From assembly GCA_014529385.2 (NCBI GenBank), contig CM043968.1, forward strand, positions 9,672,648 through 9,736,647: DNA of 64,000 nucleotides, in the 5' to 3' direction. This document shows, one piece after another, positions 42,976 to 53,942 of the stretch; position 1 is the first letter of the stretch; each line of letters begins with the position of its first letter. The position numbers and the translations under genes were made by a program. The DNA is from Adiantum capillus-veneris (Eukaryota; Streptophyta; Polypodiopsida; Polypodiales; Pteridaceae). A model generated the notes under the pieces. It saw nothing but the letters and a program-made list of their open reading frames with translations. It was not told the origin of the DNA and did no database searches.

Positions 42976-43640
42976 GTGCCCATCAACAAATCAGAGGGGG
43001 ACTATGTTTTGATCCTCTAGGTATGCTTTGGAGATGTAGAAAAGAAAACCAAGGGGGAACAAAATTGGAGCGTTCACACAGTGAACCATCGACTCAACAA
43101 AGGGAGCACCAATCAGCATGTACTAGATGAAAGCTTAGGATCATGTTAGATGCAAGCAGAGAGAGAAAAGTAAAAAAGGATGAGAGAGAGAGAGAGAGAC
43201 ACAGCAATTTAATGGCATCAAGGTCCAATTTGCAAACTACTACTTATTCAAGGGAAGTATTCCATGAAACAAGTGAAAATCTCACAGACAAGGTGGTAGA
43301 AATCAATATGAAAGCAAGCTTAATCACAAGGTGACAGCTTTCATAAAAAACTTTCATTCATGGGATTATTACACAAAAACTAGCAAGTGTCCATTGAGCT
43401 TAACTACAACACCAAAGTTAATAAAGCCACCACTATAAAAAAATGTTTGTGAAATAGACATCAAACAGTTAGGGTAAGGTTTATGAGTACATGTAGTTGC
43501 CAAGATGAGTAGTCATCATGTGTTAGCAAGCTAAAGCAACTACTAGCACAAGTAAAATGACACAAGAGTGTGTGTTTCTTTAAAGAAATCATGCAATAGT
43601 TGTTGGAAGATTGTAGCTGGATGAAGCAATTATAGCCAAT

Positions 43641-43718
<78 letters not shown>

Positions 43719-43814
43719 CATTTGGAGAAAGGCATACACATTGAATGACCTTTAGTGATAGAGTTAGAGGTATAGATTGAGATTACTTGAATCATTTGTT
43801 GTGCGTCACCATGG
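42976..43814. other. gene-free spacer between direct repeats
   Basis: No gene recognised. A short GA tract lies at 43181-43199 and a long AG tract at 43646-43715. If the flanking repeats are LTRs, this would be the interior of a small non-autonomous element, but no primer site or polypurine tract was identified. Confidence 0.5.
43646..43715. repeat. (GA)n microsatellite
   Basis: About 35 uninterrupted GA units. Confidence 0.97.
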
Positions 43815-44190
43815 CCCACCCCACTCAATGGCCCAAACCATTGTGGCAAACCTATTTCTGTTGTGTTGTTTGATTGATTATTGCCATAGTGGGTGTCAAT
43901 GTGTTGTGTAGCATTGTTCAAATCTTTCAGCCATTTCTAGTGCTATTTCTCCCCCTCACGTCTTACCCAATGTTTGGCACCAAATAGGAAACCATGCTAC
44001 CTTTCTCCTTTGTGCATACGTGGTAGTCACAACATGAGTTAGGAATAGTTCACTATGTAATCTCATATTCACCCATCTTGCTTGAGAAAACATCACTTAT
44101 CTGACACCTTGTCTGTCTCATTCTCAGGTACAAAGTATTTAACCACAACTATATTTAATGCATTTCATTGTCTCCAAATTTTCCATTGAT
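43815..44190. repeat. 376-bp direct repeat, copy 2
   Basis: Diverged partner of 42600-42975 in the same orientation. Confidence 0.82.
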
Positions 44191-45370
<1,180 letters not shown>

Positions 45371-46298
45371 TGTTGGTGGATACGCCGCGACGGACGTCAG
45401 CACAGCGAGAACTCACCTAACAAGATTTGTCAGCTAAGGACGAAGCTCGACCTGTAGGCGCGTGGAATCAAGCATAGGGTGTCACCCTACACTCGACTGA
45501 CTCTTGACTTCTTCCTACAGAGGTCTCTACCCAATGTCTAAGCTACAGCCTTCAGGAGTACATAAGAGGAGATTTCCTATAACGCTTTCAAGATCCAAAT
45601 ACCCATCAAACGTTCTCGAAATGCTACGGAACTTGAAGGAAACCCTATTAACACCAATAGGTCGCTCTCCCTAAGGTCCATGAACCAAAACCCCAACCCT
45701 AAACACCAGGTGCAAAATCATGTAGGATGTCTGGTCAAAATTTTCAAGTCGTCGTTTCCCAAAACTAAAGTGCCTAATGTGTAGCTCTACTCAATGCGAA
45801 CGTGTGGATATGCTGAAATGCAGAAACAGACAATGTATGCTCATCGAATCACCAGATATAGCTCGTGGATTGAGCTCGCAAAGCCAGATCGTACACACAC
45901 AATGTAGGTATTGGCACGTAGCTCTCTTCGGGGGCAACACACTGCACTTCTCCGCACTCGATTCCAACCACCGGTGCGCGCGTAGCGTCAAGATAAAACT
46001 CTCACTCTCTCTCGTACACAGAGTACGCTCACTCACACATACAAAACTTATAAAGTGACAAAGGGTTTTTTTCATTAAGGTCAAAAGTGGTATAAATACC
46101 TTACAATCTCAAACCCCAATGTTCCAATTTAACCATTCACTCAGTCTAAATGTCAAAAATGAGATACAATCTAGAAGCTTCTGCAAGCCCCACTATTTAC
46201 AAAGGTGAAATGACGGTTTTTCTCAATTAAAGAATAATTACAAAAAATAATATCCTGCTAGGCAATTATCCTCTGTTGGGTGTGTCCAGCCGCTAACA
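45371..46298 (-). repeat. LTR (3' LTR of the pol-less gypsy-related block)
   Basis: On the minus strand it starts TGTTAGCGGCTGG directly after a polypurine tract. A plausible end is CCAACA at 45371-45376, giving 928 bp with TGTTAG/CCAACA termini. It contains a half-site of the palindrome found in the leaders (TGTAGGATGTCT, about 45722-45733). No second copy was found in the window, so the left border is inferred. Confidence 0.6.
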
Positions 46299-46313
46299 CT
46301 CCCCCCCTCCTAG
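46299..46313 (-). promoter_or_regulatory. polypurine tract of the pol-less block
   Basis: The minus strand reads TAGGAGGGGGGGAG then TGTTAGC. The preceding bases (GTCGGGGATGACATGAAC) resemble those before the tract at 52483-52497 (GTCCGGGAAGACTCCGAC), so the two tracts are related. It lies 38 bp after the stop codon at 46351. Confidence 0.85.
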
Positions 46314-46350
46314 TTCATGTCATCCCCGACATCGCAGTAGAGTTGCTTCT

Positions 46351-47322
46351 TTAGTGGAGGCTTTTGCGCATATTCATAAGAGACTCATACCGCGCATGTT
46401 GGGCCACTAAGGTCGGGCCGAATATTTCTGTACTGATGGTGAAGAAACAGGTGTAGAAGGCTTCTTCAAAGGCCTGGAGGTGATATGAGGGAAAAAACAT
46501 GATTCTCTGATATAGGGCATGTATCACCTCATGAGAAGGCTGAGCAGACAGATCATATGCACATCTATATGTGTCTTGGAAGAAGAAGATGTTGTTTGTT
46601 GCCTGTCCAGGTTTAAAGGTTTCAAAGACTGCCAGAAGGGTTTTACAGATTTTTTTGAGCATGATGCAAGAGAGGTCACACGAGCCAGTGAACAATTTAA
46701 TGGCGCCCGTTAGGGTTTTCACCATGTATTGCTCACTCATTCTCTCGCCTACCTTTAAGCCTAACAACTTTGGGTAGTTGAGCCATGTGAATTCGCTTTT
46801 CTGCAGCAGCTCTTGTGCTTTCCAGGTCCGCATCCTTGGTAGAGGGCAAAAGCTAAGGTTGTATCTGACTCTTTTAGGTGCCTCTACCAGATGAACTAAA
46901 TACTGTGGGTATTTGGTTAGCCATGCCTTTCTCCACTTGGGCTGAGAGTCCACAATCAGCTTAACTCCTTCTGGTTTGGAGATATCTGCTTTGTATAGTG
47001 GCACTATTGGCTCCTCTTTAATCTGTTTGTTTATTGTAGCAGCTTCATACTTTAGAAGAGGATATGGGAGAGAAGGTTGTAGCCATTCATGCCGAATGAT
47101 ATTGGCATCTAACTTCTGAATGGTCATAGACTTAAATACTCTCTGCTCCCACTCCATTGCTTCTTTGGCCGTGTCTTTTATTGCCGCTTCTATTGCCTTC
47201 TATAGATTTTCTTCTTCTTCTTGTGTCAGATCCTGGGGTTCTTGTGATGGTCCTACAAGGATGTCCTCTTGCATAGTAGTGTCCACTGGATCTGACACAT
47301 TTTCTATGTCAATGCCTTCCAT
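46351..47322 (-). pseudogene. unknown ORF of the pol-less block, C-terminal part
   Basis: The frame beginning MEGIDIENVSDP at about 47322 has one TAG before the long open part at 47157-46351. The latter (268 residues) starts MEWEQRVFKSMTIQ and includes SQPKWRKAWLTKYPQYLVHL, FTWLNYPKLLGLKVGERM and HEVIHALYQRIMFFPSYHL. It looks like a folded protein, mostly helical with Trp- and Tyr-rich segments. I do not recognise a family. It ends 38 bp before the polypurine tract. Upstream, the coiled-coil reading frame probably leads into this one, so the original protein may have been a fusion. Confidence 0.5.
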
Positions 47323-47377
47323 TGTTGTTGTCCTTGTGCTCAAGTGTTGCTCTTCAGTCTGCTATTGGCCTTTCAGC

Positions 47378-48967
47378 TCATCTATCTACTTCTAATATGC
47401 CTTCTTTTCCTGTTCCGCTTGATCTCCCATGTTCACTAAGAGGTCGTTCAGATCTGCATTTTTCAGCCTCTTCTAGCTTCCTCTTGGTGTCTTCATTTTC
47501 TATTTGCAATCTCTTTAATTCCTCGTCCATCTTCTTTTTCAAGGCTTCTAGCTCATCTTTCATGGCCTTGTTCTCATCTTCCATATGGTTTTGCATTACT
47601 AGGGAGCCCTCGGCCAGCGTCAGTCTTTGTCTCTTCTCTAGTGTCAACTCCTTTTGGAGTTCCTTCATTTGTTCTTCATATAGATCATTCTCTGAAGCAG
47701 TGCCAGTCGAGGTAGCAGCTCTGACTCTGGCCGAAGATGCCCTTAGCCTTTGGATGGTCTGATCTTTCACTTTCATTTGATCTTTTAGCTCTATCACTTC
47801 ATCCTGGCTTGCCTCATGTTCTAGCTCAGCCTTTTCCTTAGCATTCCTCAAGGTTTCAACCTCTTTGGACTCTTCAGCAAGCTGTAGTGTCAAATTGTCC
47901 CTCTCTTTCTCCACATTTGTCAGTGATTTGCTGATTTTCTTGTATTCCTCCTCTGCTCTTTGAAGCTTTTGTTCTGTTGCCTGACTCTGTCTTTCCATCT
48001 CTTGGCATCTTTGTAGTGCCGCGTCCAGATCGGCTTGCATCTTGGTTTATTTCTCTATGTTCTCTTGGTCCTTTTCTTGCAGTGAGTCCACTCCAGCTTT
48101 GATATGAACTTCATTTGTTTTGAGATTATCAATTTCTATCTCAGTGGCCATCAACTTTGCTCTGAGCCCGGTGAGTTTTTGCATCACTATATCCCAATCA
48201 TCAGTTGGTGGCTGTAGATCCACTGTATCTGTGGCCATCTCTTTCAACTCCACTAACCGAACGCTTTGCATATATTCCTTGGGTCTTGTGCTCGACAACT
48301 CAAAAGCTGCATTAGCTGCCTCTTCTCGAGAGTACCCAGCAGCTAGGAGATCAAGAAATATTCTATAGTTTCTTTCTTCTAGATCTAGCTTCTCGTCTTC
48401 TAGCTCAACTTCTGCCTTCTGCTCTTCCTCTTTGTTCTTCTCTTGCTTGGAGTCCTGTTGCCCATCAGGTTTGTTCAACTCCTGTTTTTGTTGGGTTTGT
48501 GGAGGACTAAGAGGAGGTGGTGATGGTGGTGGGTTGGATTCTCGGCTTGATGGTGGAGTTGGTTGCTTCTTCTTGAAATCCCGATCCGCCTTTGTTTTCC
48601 TCTCTCTTTCTTGGCCTTCCTGCTCTTCTAGCAGCTGCCGTCTCACTTCGTCCATCTCTTTTTCTGTAAATGGTATATTTGGGATATTCTCCGCTGTAGC
48701 ATCTAAGATCTCGAAGTTTTTGATATAATCTTCAAACCGATCCCTTTGAATACTTCGGGATGATCCAGACATAGCCTCAAGGGATGGCTTCCATAACTCG
48801 CTCAGATCCCCTTTTAGCGCTCTTTCGGCTCTGAAACTTTCCATTAGTCTTTCTAGCCTTGCCGCTTTTTGTGACTTTGTTTCCTTGATCGGTACCTGTA
48901 GAGTTTCTTTCTTTCCCTTCTTTGGCTTTGGTGGCTCTTCTAGCATTGTCTCTAAACGGCGCTTCAA
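47378..48967 (-). pseudogene. unknown large coiled-coil protein of the pol-less block
   Basis: Two open parts (48967-48047 and 48040-47378) lie in the same frame, separated by one TAA after DQENIEK. The first begins in frame further upstream (ASTPSQNDWLKLKEDKEEEP). It has Lys-rich, Pro-rich (PTPPSSRESNPPPSPPPLSP) and Glu-rich low-complexity parts, then a helical core (YRIFLDLLAAGYSREEAANA). The second part is one long coiled coil (QADLDAALQRCQEMERQ ... KLEEAEK). A one-base slip at an A-run near 47468 probably moved the natural end out of frame: the alternative frame reads NADLNDLLVNMGDQAEQEKK and continues the coiled coil. The function is unknown; a structural, gag-like scaffold is only a guess. 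Confidence 0.55.
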
Positions 48968-49053
48968 CCTTGTGGCTACCCTAGGCCCCTTAGGAGGTTC
49001 TTCTTCTTTGTCTTCCTTTAGCTTTAGCCAATCATTTTGTGAGGGAGTAGAGG

Positions 49054-49845
49054 CTAGTTTCCCTTGGCATGCAATGCTCCATAGACAACTTTTGTTATCA
49101 GCTCACCAGGTACAATATAGGTGGGATTTTTGGTCCCCATCTTCACAAGATTGTCGTGGATGTAAGCAGCATAGTTTATCTCCTTTGGTTTGCCCTTCTG
49201 CATTGCCCAGGTGAAAGTGGTGGCAATAGCTCCAGGTGGCATCCTGTATTTTTGTGGCTGCTTGGTACACATGTGGAAGTATTGATTGTATAGTTCGCTC
49301 ATGATAGCCACCTTTGGGTTTGGAATATCTTCAAATGTGTAGTTATTCTTCTTTTTCGAGTAGACCTTAATGTAATCTCGCCTCTTTGTCACACTGTCTC
49401 CTTTGTTAGAGATGTCAAGTGCTGCTGCCACCACCTTCTCTGTGATGACAATCATTGTATTAGGCTTGCCTTGCAAATCTGTAACTCGGGCTATGCCGTC
49501 CTCTTTGATTGTGGTGACAAATTCCCACACTCTTTTAACATCAATCCCTGCTGGTAAGGCTTCAAAGTAATTATGGAGATCCAGTTTCTCCAAGTAATCC
49601 CCCATCTTGCTCTTGACAAATTCATTGAGATCTCGAGGTATCATGGGTAGCTCCACTGCATTTCCCTCCGGATCTTTAAATACTCCTTGGTAGATTCTCA
49701 AATCATTGGTCTCTAGCAGGTCATCTTGAATCCACGTGCTTGTGGGCTTCAGGGTTCCCTCTGGGATAACAAAAGGCTCCACTTCTTCTAAGTAGTCCTT
49801 GATAGTCATCCTCTTCTTCTTTGCAGGTGATTTTGTGGCTGCCAT
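49054..49845 (-). CDS. unknown first ORF of the pol-less block, plant-transposon-protein-like
   Basis: 263 residues from ATG (MAATKSPAKKKRMTIKDYLEEVE). It has a lysine-rich start, then a folded region with FYANL-type features replaced by LPMIPRDLNEFVKSKMGDYL, RVWEFVTTIKEDG, MIVITEKVVAAALDI and a helical C-terminus (MSELYNQYFHMCTKQPQKY, YAAYIHDNLVKMGTKN). The general pattern recalls the large putative plant transposon proteins found in LTR elements without pol, but no signature proves this. It stops at TAG directly after GGG AAA C (plus 49057-49063); in the -1 frame the reading continues into the next ORF. It could be programmed frameshifting or a one-base deletion. Confidence 0.55.
   Translation of the reverse strand: MAATKSPAKKKRMTIKDYLEEVEPFVIPEGTLKPTSTWIQDDLLETNDLRIYQGVFKDPEGNAVELPMIPRDLNEFVKSKMGDYLEKLDLHNYFEALPAGIDVKRVWEFVTTIKEDGIARVTDLQGKPNTMIVITEKVVAAALDISNKGDSVTKRRDYIKVYSKKKNNYTFEDIPNPKVAIMSELYNQYFHMCTKQPQKYRMPPGAIATTFTWAMQKGKPKEINYAAYIHDNLVKMGTKNPTYIVPGELITKVVYGALHAKGN
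49057..49063 (-). promoter_or_regulatory. candidate -1 ribosomal frameshift heptamer GGGAAAC
   Basis: In the zero frame the codons are AAG GGA AAC TAG, so G GGA AAC sits in the correct X XXY YYZ phase immediately before the stop. After a -1 slip the reading becomes GGG AAA CTA GCC and stays open into the next ORF. A weak TAGCC/GGCTA stem follows. A G lost from an original GGGG run would give the same picture. Confidence 0.4.
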
Positions 49846-50008
49846 GGATCCTGTTGCACTCAGTAGTCCAAATTAGCGTTTTTTACATATTAGCTGATAA
49901 ACTGAGTTCTGACTATCCAAATGACTTGAAAATTGAAATAAGAACTCAAAAGGAACTAGGGAAACCCTGCATGTATCCACATTAGATTTTTGGCTAAAAA
50001 ATAATCAT

Positions 50009-50887
50009 GTAGACATCCTACGCGTAGGATGTCTACCTTCTCTATTTTTTGTGAAACTTGACAGGCTTGTGGCCCTTGACCTTTGCAACATGGCTATGTA
50101 CTTGGAATTTGGTTTGGACATCAAAAAGTGAAATTTTGAGCAAATTTAGGCTTTTGGCTCACAAACTGGGTAGGTTGTCCTAAACAAGTGGCAAATGGTA
50201 TTCAATTGGGTTGAAATTTGATATATAGGCTTCTTATACCATGTAAGAGGCTCCCATGAAGTCAATTCCTGCACAGAAGGTCAATATGACACTAGAGACA
50301 TCCTACGCGTAGGATGTCTATTTTCTCAGAATGACTTGGAGTTGCTTCTGTGGGTAGCCCTTAGCATGCAAAACATGGCCCTGCTCTTAGATTTTGATTT
50401 GGATAAGCATTGGTGTTGTTAAGAGAATGTGTAGTGTTTTTAGGCTCACAGAGTGCATCTTGGAGGTTTTGGGGGCCAAATGTGATGGGAATGGCTTGAA
50501 ATTTGATACATGAGCTTGTGAAGGTGCTATAAAGACATCTGGAACTCAAAAACACCAGCTGGAGGTCAAATAAGTCATTTAGACATCCTAGGCGTAAGAT
50601 GTCTATTTCATTAATTTTCATATCTGACCCCACAGTTAGCTTGGCAATGTGCTAATGAGTATATTGTGCAAGTTTCATGTGATTTGGACTAGTTTTGGTA
50701 GGTCTATGACCCATTAATGCCTCTATGCTCTGACTTTCCATTTTTTGATGCATATGAGGTCAACTCTTGTCCAAATGTGATAAAACTTGATGGCTAGCAT
50801 GTATAAGCTATGTAGAAGCTGTGTATAAGATGAGATGTTGATTTTGGTTCCCAAACATGGCCTTGAAACATCCTACGTGTAGGATGT
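50009..50887. repeat. array of four palindromes with centres 285 bp apart
   Basis: Palindromes lie at 50009-50036 (28 bp, perfect), 50296-50319 (24 bp, perfect), 50581-50604 (two changes) and 50868-50887 (one changed position). Their centres are 50022.5, 50307.5, 50592.5 and 50877.5, exactly 285 bp apart. Each is built of AGACATCCTA, CGCG, and the complement of the first arm. The sequence between them is alignable but clearly diverged (for example GGTTGAAATTTGATATATAG against GCTTGAAATTTGATACATGA), so the palindromes are better conserved than their spacers. The array ends about 160 bp upstream of the first ORF of the pol-less block. Confidence 0.9.
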
Positions 50888-52482
50888 CTCCTGGTGAAAT
50901 TTATATGAGAAATGCTATTGGTACATGCCCTGAGCCCCCCTGAGTCCCCTTTAAGCCCTATTTCAATAAAAAAGTCAAATAGATAGATAGAAACTCCCTG
51001 TTTGGCTTTCAGAGCCTCTGAGCCATTTTCTGACTCTTGGAGTGCTTTTCGGCGATGAAATTTCTTGATGTTAGTCTCCATAGCTTCATGGTTCCTTGGG
51101 GATCTTTGCCATATGGTTTTTGTTGTCTTTGGCTTCATCGGAGCTTCGTTTGGCAATTTGTCGCTCTGGAAGCGCCCATGGTTGCATTTGCATGATGTTG
51201 ATGATTTGTGGTGGTCTACCACCATAGGACTTGGTTGTTGATGGTCTAGGAATGTCGCTCGTGAAGTTTGGTGGAAAACGGACATTCGGTTTGACCGTGA
51301 GAGCTAGTTGACGCTTTGTGTGTCTGATGTCGTTTCTGAAGCTTAGTCCCGCTTCGGGTCGCCTTATGGCCATGTGGGCTATATAGCCTTGTAGAGCATG
51401 TCGAGATGCTCCTACCCATGAGTTTTGGTAGCATTTGGGCGACTTTCCACCGATTACCCTTTGGTGGCCTCTAGGGCTCTAGAAGTTAGGGTTTTTCCCA
51501 ATGGTTTTTTGCCGCCTTTTTGCATTCAATAGTGGTCTCCTATGCTAGGGTAAACTTCCGATGAAGCCTTATCGCTTTTGGGCTAGCCGTTAGGTGGCCA
51601 CTTCTACCTGTATGTCTCTACTGCTCGTTTCCCGTGTGAACCCTACACTAGTTTTCGCGACAAAAAATCAAACATACGCGAAAAGCTCAAGGTGGTGAGA
51701 CTACCTCTCATAACTGGAGCCTGTCGGGTGGTCGTGCGCGTCGTAGAAGCAGCTGGAAGTCCGGTTCGCTCTAGGTGGCAAGATCTCTTTCTCAAGAAGG
51801 TAATAGTAGAAATGAGCTCTAAGTGAAGTGAAAAAATCTTATAATGGGGTCCCCGAACCACTTTCTATGAATTTGACATGTGTTCCCAACTTCTTGCGAG
51901 ATGCGGTTTAGGCGCGAAAAATTCTTGATTTGGACTCCATTTGCCCAGTTTCCGAGAAATTTGACGTTTCGGTCAAAATCTGGCCAAGACACGCCTTCCG
52001 CTCCATTCACATAATTGCACCCCCATTGTACCATAGGTTGTCCTATAGTCACTGATTATCCCCATATTTTTTGTTTTTCATTACGATCGTATTTCACATG
52101 CTTTTTGTATTTTTGAAGTTTTTCTGCCAATAGTTAGTAAAATTAAAAAGAAAATAGCAAATTAAACCCAAAAAATCCCCAAAAATCATAATAACTCAAA
52201 AACATCACGGCAAAACACTATATACACTCACATGCAATTTTTATGGCCGAATTTCTCCGTCTTACCAATATTTTGCCCGAAAAATGGCTATTTTTACATA
52301 TATACACACACCTAGGGGCCTGATTTGGCGTTTAGTCCCATATACTTGTAGATGCTGTATAAGGGCATATGTACTTAGTTTAGTCCAAAAAATTTCGCAA
52401 TCAAACAAAAACCCTTCAAAATAGTAAAAAAACATGCCCTTTTTTGCTCTTTTTACCTTCATTGGGTCCGCATTGAGAATGC
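50888..52482. other. gene-free stretch, presumed LTR and leader sequence
   Basis: No coding domain was found. By position it should contain the 3' LTR of the gag-pol element, which begins at or just left of the polypurine tract at 52483, and upstream control sequence of the pol-less block. A GCTATATAGC palindrome near 51378-51387 could be a TATA region. No LTR partner or clear inner border was recognised, so no LTR is drawn. Confidence 0.45.
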
Positions 52483-52497
52483 CTCCCCCCTCCTAGT
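52483..52497 (-). promoter_or_regulatory. polypurine tract of the gag-pol gypsy element
   Basis: The minus strand reads CTAGGAGGGGGGAGG, preceded by GTCCGGGAAGACTCCGA. The same pattern occurs at 46299-46313. Confidence 0.75.
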
Positions 52498-52603
52498 CGG
52501 AGTCTTCCCGGACGACAAGGTATCGCCTCAGTGTATGTGCACTACATGGGTTAAAAATTGTGCTAATGATCGGCTGTGTAATGTGGCCCTATTTGATGCA
52601 TAC

Positions 52604-53412
52604 TTAGTCAATGCATGGAAAAATCAATGCTGTGCGAGAGGAGGGAATAAGCAAGATGCTTATTGGCATTTGACGTCGAGGTTTCCTGTTTGTTGTTGAT
52701 TTGGTTGGCGGATTTTCTTTGTAAATAAAAGTTTTAACTTTACAGCTCTCTGTTTGATCGTCTTTCTTGCAAATGTCGCTTGGTTTGCCGCTATTGTCGA
52801 TATGGCCATGGTTGTCTCCGTGGAGAGAATTGTCGTGGCAGAATTGGCCGTAGTCTTTTTCTCTTTTGCTTTCCATTTGTAGCTTTGTTTTGGAGGTTTT
52901 TGTAGGTTTATTTCCACGTCCGTGGTTGTCATTGTTGTGCTGTTGATCGGCACCCACATAGATTGGTTTGCCTATTTCATATGTAGTATGTTTCTACATG
53001 CTGGTGTTGCTTGTACTGAAGGGAGTTCTTGTTGCTTTGGTTTCGGGATCCAAATGCGAGTCGCATTTAAGTTGTTACTGAGGATTCTCTTTGGGTTCCA
53101 TATCTTTGTTATTCTCGTGGTTGTTGGTTGGACTGTGTTCTTCTGTTGACTTCTTCTGTTGTATTGTGGTTTGTATGCCATGGCACCTATATCCTTCTGC
53201 ACCCATACTTGTTTTTTGCATGTCGTTAACCTTGATCTTTTCACTGCGGTTTGTGTTGTTTTATGATTGTAGTGAACATGGTTGGAAGTTCCCTGGTTGT
53301 TCTCCATGGGTATTGTGTTGTTCTTTAATGGCACCCATCCTTTTGGTTCTTTATCCAGTGATTGTGGTGCTTCCATCTGGTTCTTCTGGGTTTGCTGAGC
53401 AAAGGCTACCAC
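52604..53412 (-). pseudogene. 3' ORFs of the gypsy element, Gln/Asn/Thr-rich
   Basis: Two overlapping frames (53412-52972 and 52959-52604/52660) encode Gln-, Asn-, Lys- and Thr-rich low-complexity protein (KTTQTAVKRSRLTTCKKQ, STTMTTTDVEINLQKPPKQ). They follow the second retropepsin and precede the polypurine tract. They may be the decayed C-terminal tail of the protein containing that retropepsin. No domain is recognised. Confidence 0.4.
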
Positions 53413-53463
53413 CTATTGTTCTTGTGCATGCTGAATTTTGACTGTATCCAAATTCCAATCTAT

Positions 53464-53775
53464 CTACACATTATACTCTTTCTGCCACGGTTGTCCCAAC
53501 AACATGGGGTGTAGTGTGCTCGCATCCTCAACCACGTAAAACTTGTGTGGGTAAATATATTGATGTATTTGTACATGCAATATAGTCCAGCCCACTGTTC
53601 TTAGCAAATGTGATGTACTACTTTCCAGCACTTGTGAAGTAGGATGTAGGTGATCTTTGGGCTTGAGCTGTTTATATAATTTGTAAGAGATCAGATTTGC
53701 TTGAGCTCCAGAATCAAGCAATGCCATCGATTCAACTTGATTGCTACCCACTTTGATTTCAATTATTGGTTCCAT
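53464..53775 (-). CDS. second retropepsin-like domain, downstream of integrase
   Basis: An open frame of 103 residues carries a typical retropepsin core: EIKVGSNQVESMALLDSGAQANLISYKLYKQL (catalytic DSGA near residue 21), a middle strand (VGWTILHVQIHQYI), and the C-terminal element FYVVEDASTLHPMLLGQPWQKEYNV. After its TAG stop the reading continues with IDWNLDTVKIQH, as expected for the end of such a domain. Retropepsins cleave retroelement polyproteins and normally lie between gag and RT. The one in that place here (58513-59124) has lost the DSG motif. Whether this second domain belongs to the element or to an older insertion is undecided. Confidence 0.75.
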   Translation of the reverse strand: MEPIIEIKVGSNQVESMALLDSGAQANLISYKLYKQLKPKDHLHPTSQVLESSTSHLLRTVGWTILHVQIHQYIYPHKFYVVEDASTLHPMLLGQPWQKEYNV

Positions 53776-53942
53776 TGTGTCTTCACCAAAATTCGTTGGT
53801 CAAATATCATTTATTCGCAATGGTGATTCACTTTGTTGTTGTTGTCATAGAAGTCTTCTTTTTGCAATGTGTTCTTTTGCTTCTGTTGGGCTTCTTCTTG
53901 TACCCTCTGTTTCTCCTTCATCCGTTGTTTTTCTTGATGGAT

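Larger units (their letters stand above)
46299..50890 (-). mobile_element. pol-less Ty3/gypsy-related element or 3' ORF block
   Basis: On the minus strand this block has, in order, a leader with four palindromes (50887-50009), ORFs at 49845-49054, 48967-48047, 48040-47378 and about 47322-46351, and a polypurine tract followed by an LTR. No gag CCHC, protease, RT or integrase motif is present. The arrangement fits a non-autonomous LTR element (LARD-like) depending on a relative. The gag-pol element directly upstream has a related tract and a related palindromic leader. Alternatively the block could be a 3' accessory region of one giant element. No 5' LTR for the block alone was found. Confidence 0.6.

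Noticed and set aside
47120-49293. Plus-strand frames opposite the pol-less block (for example 47322-47762, 48432-48728)
   Set aside because: They are Ser/Cys/Phe-rich shadows of the minus-strand Glu/Lys-rich coiled-coil frames.
50888-52482. 5' LTR of the pol-less block matching 45371-46298
   Set aside because: Distinctive words of the LTR at 45371-46298 were not found here, so no LTR pair is claimed.
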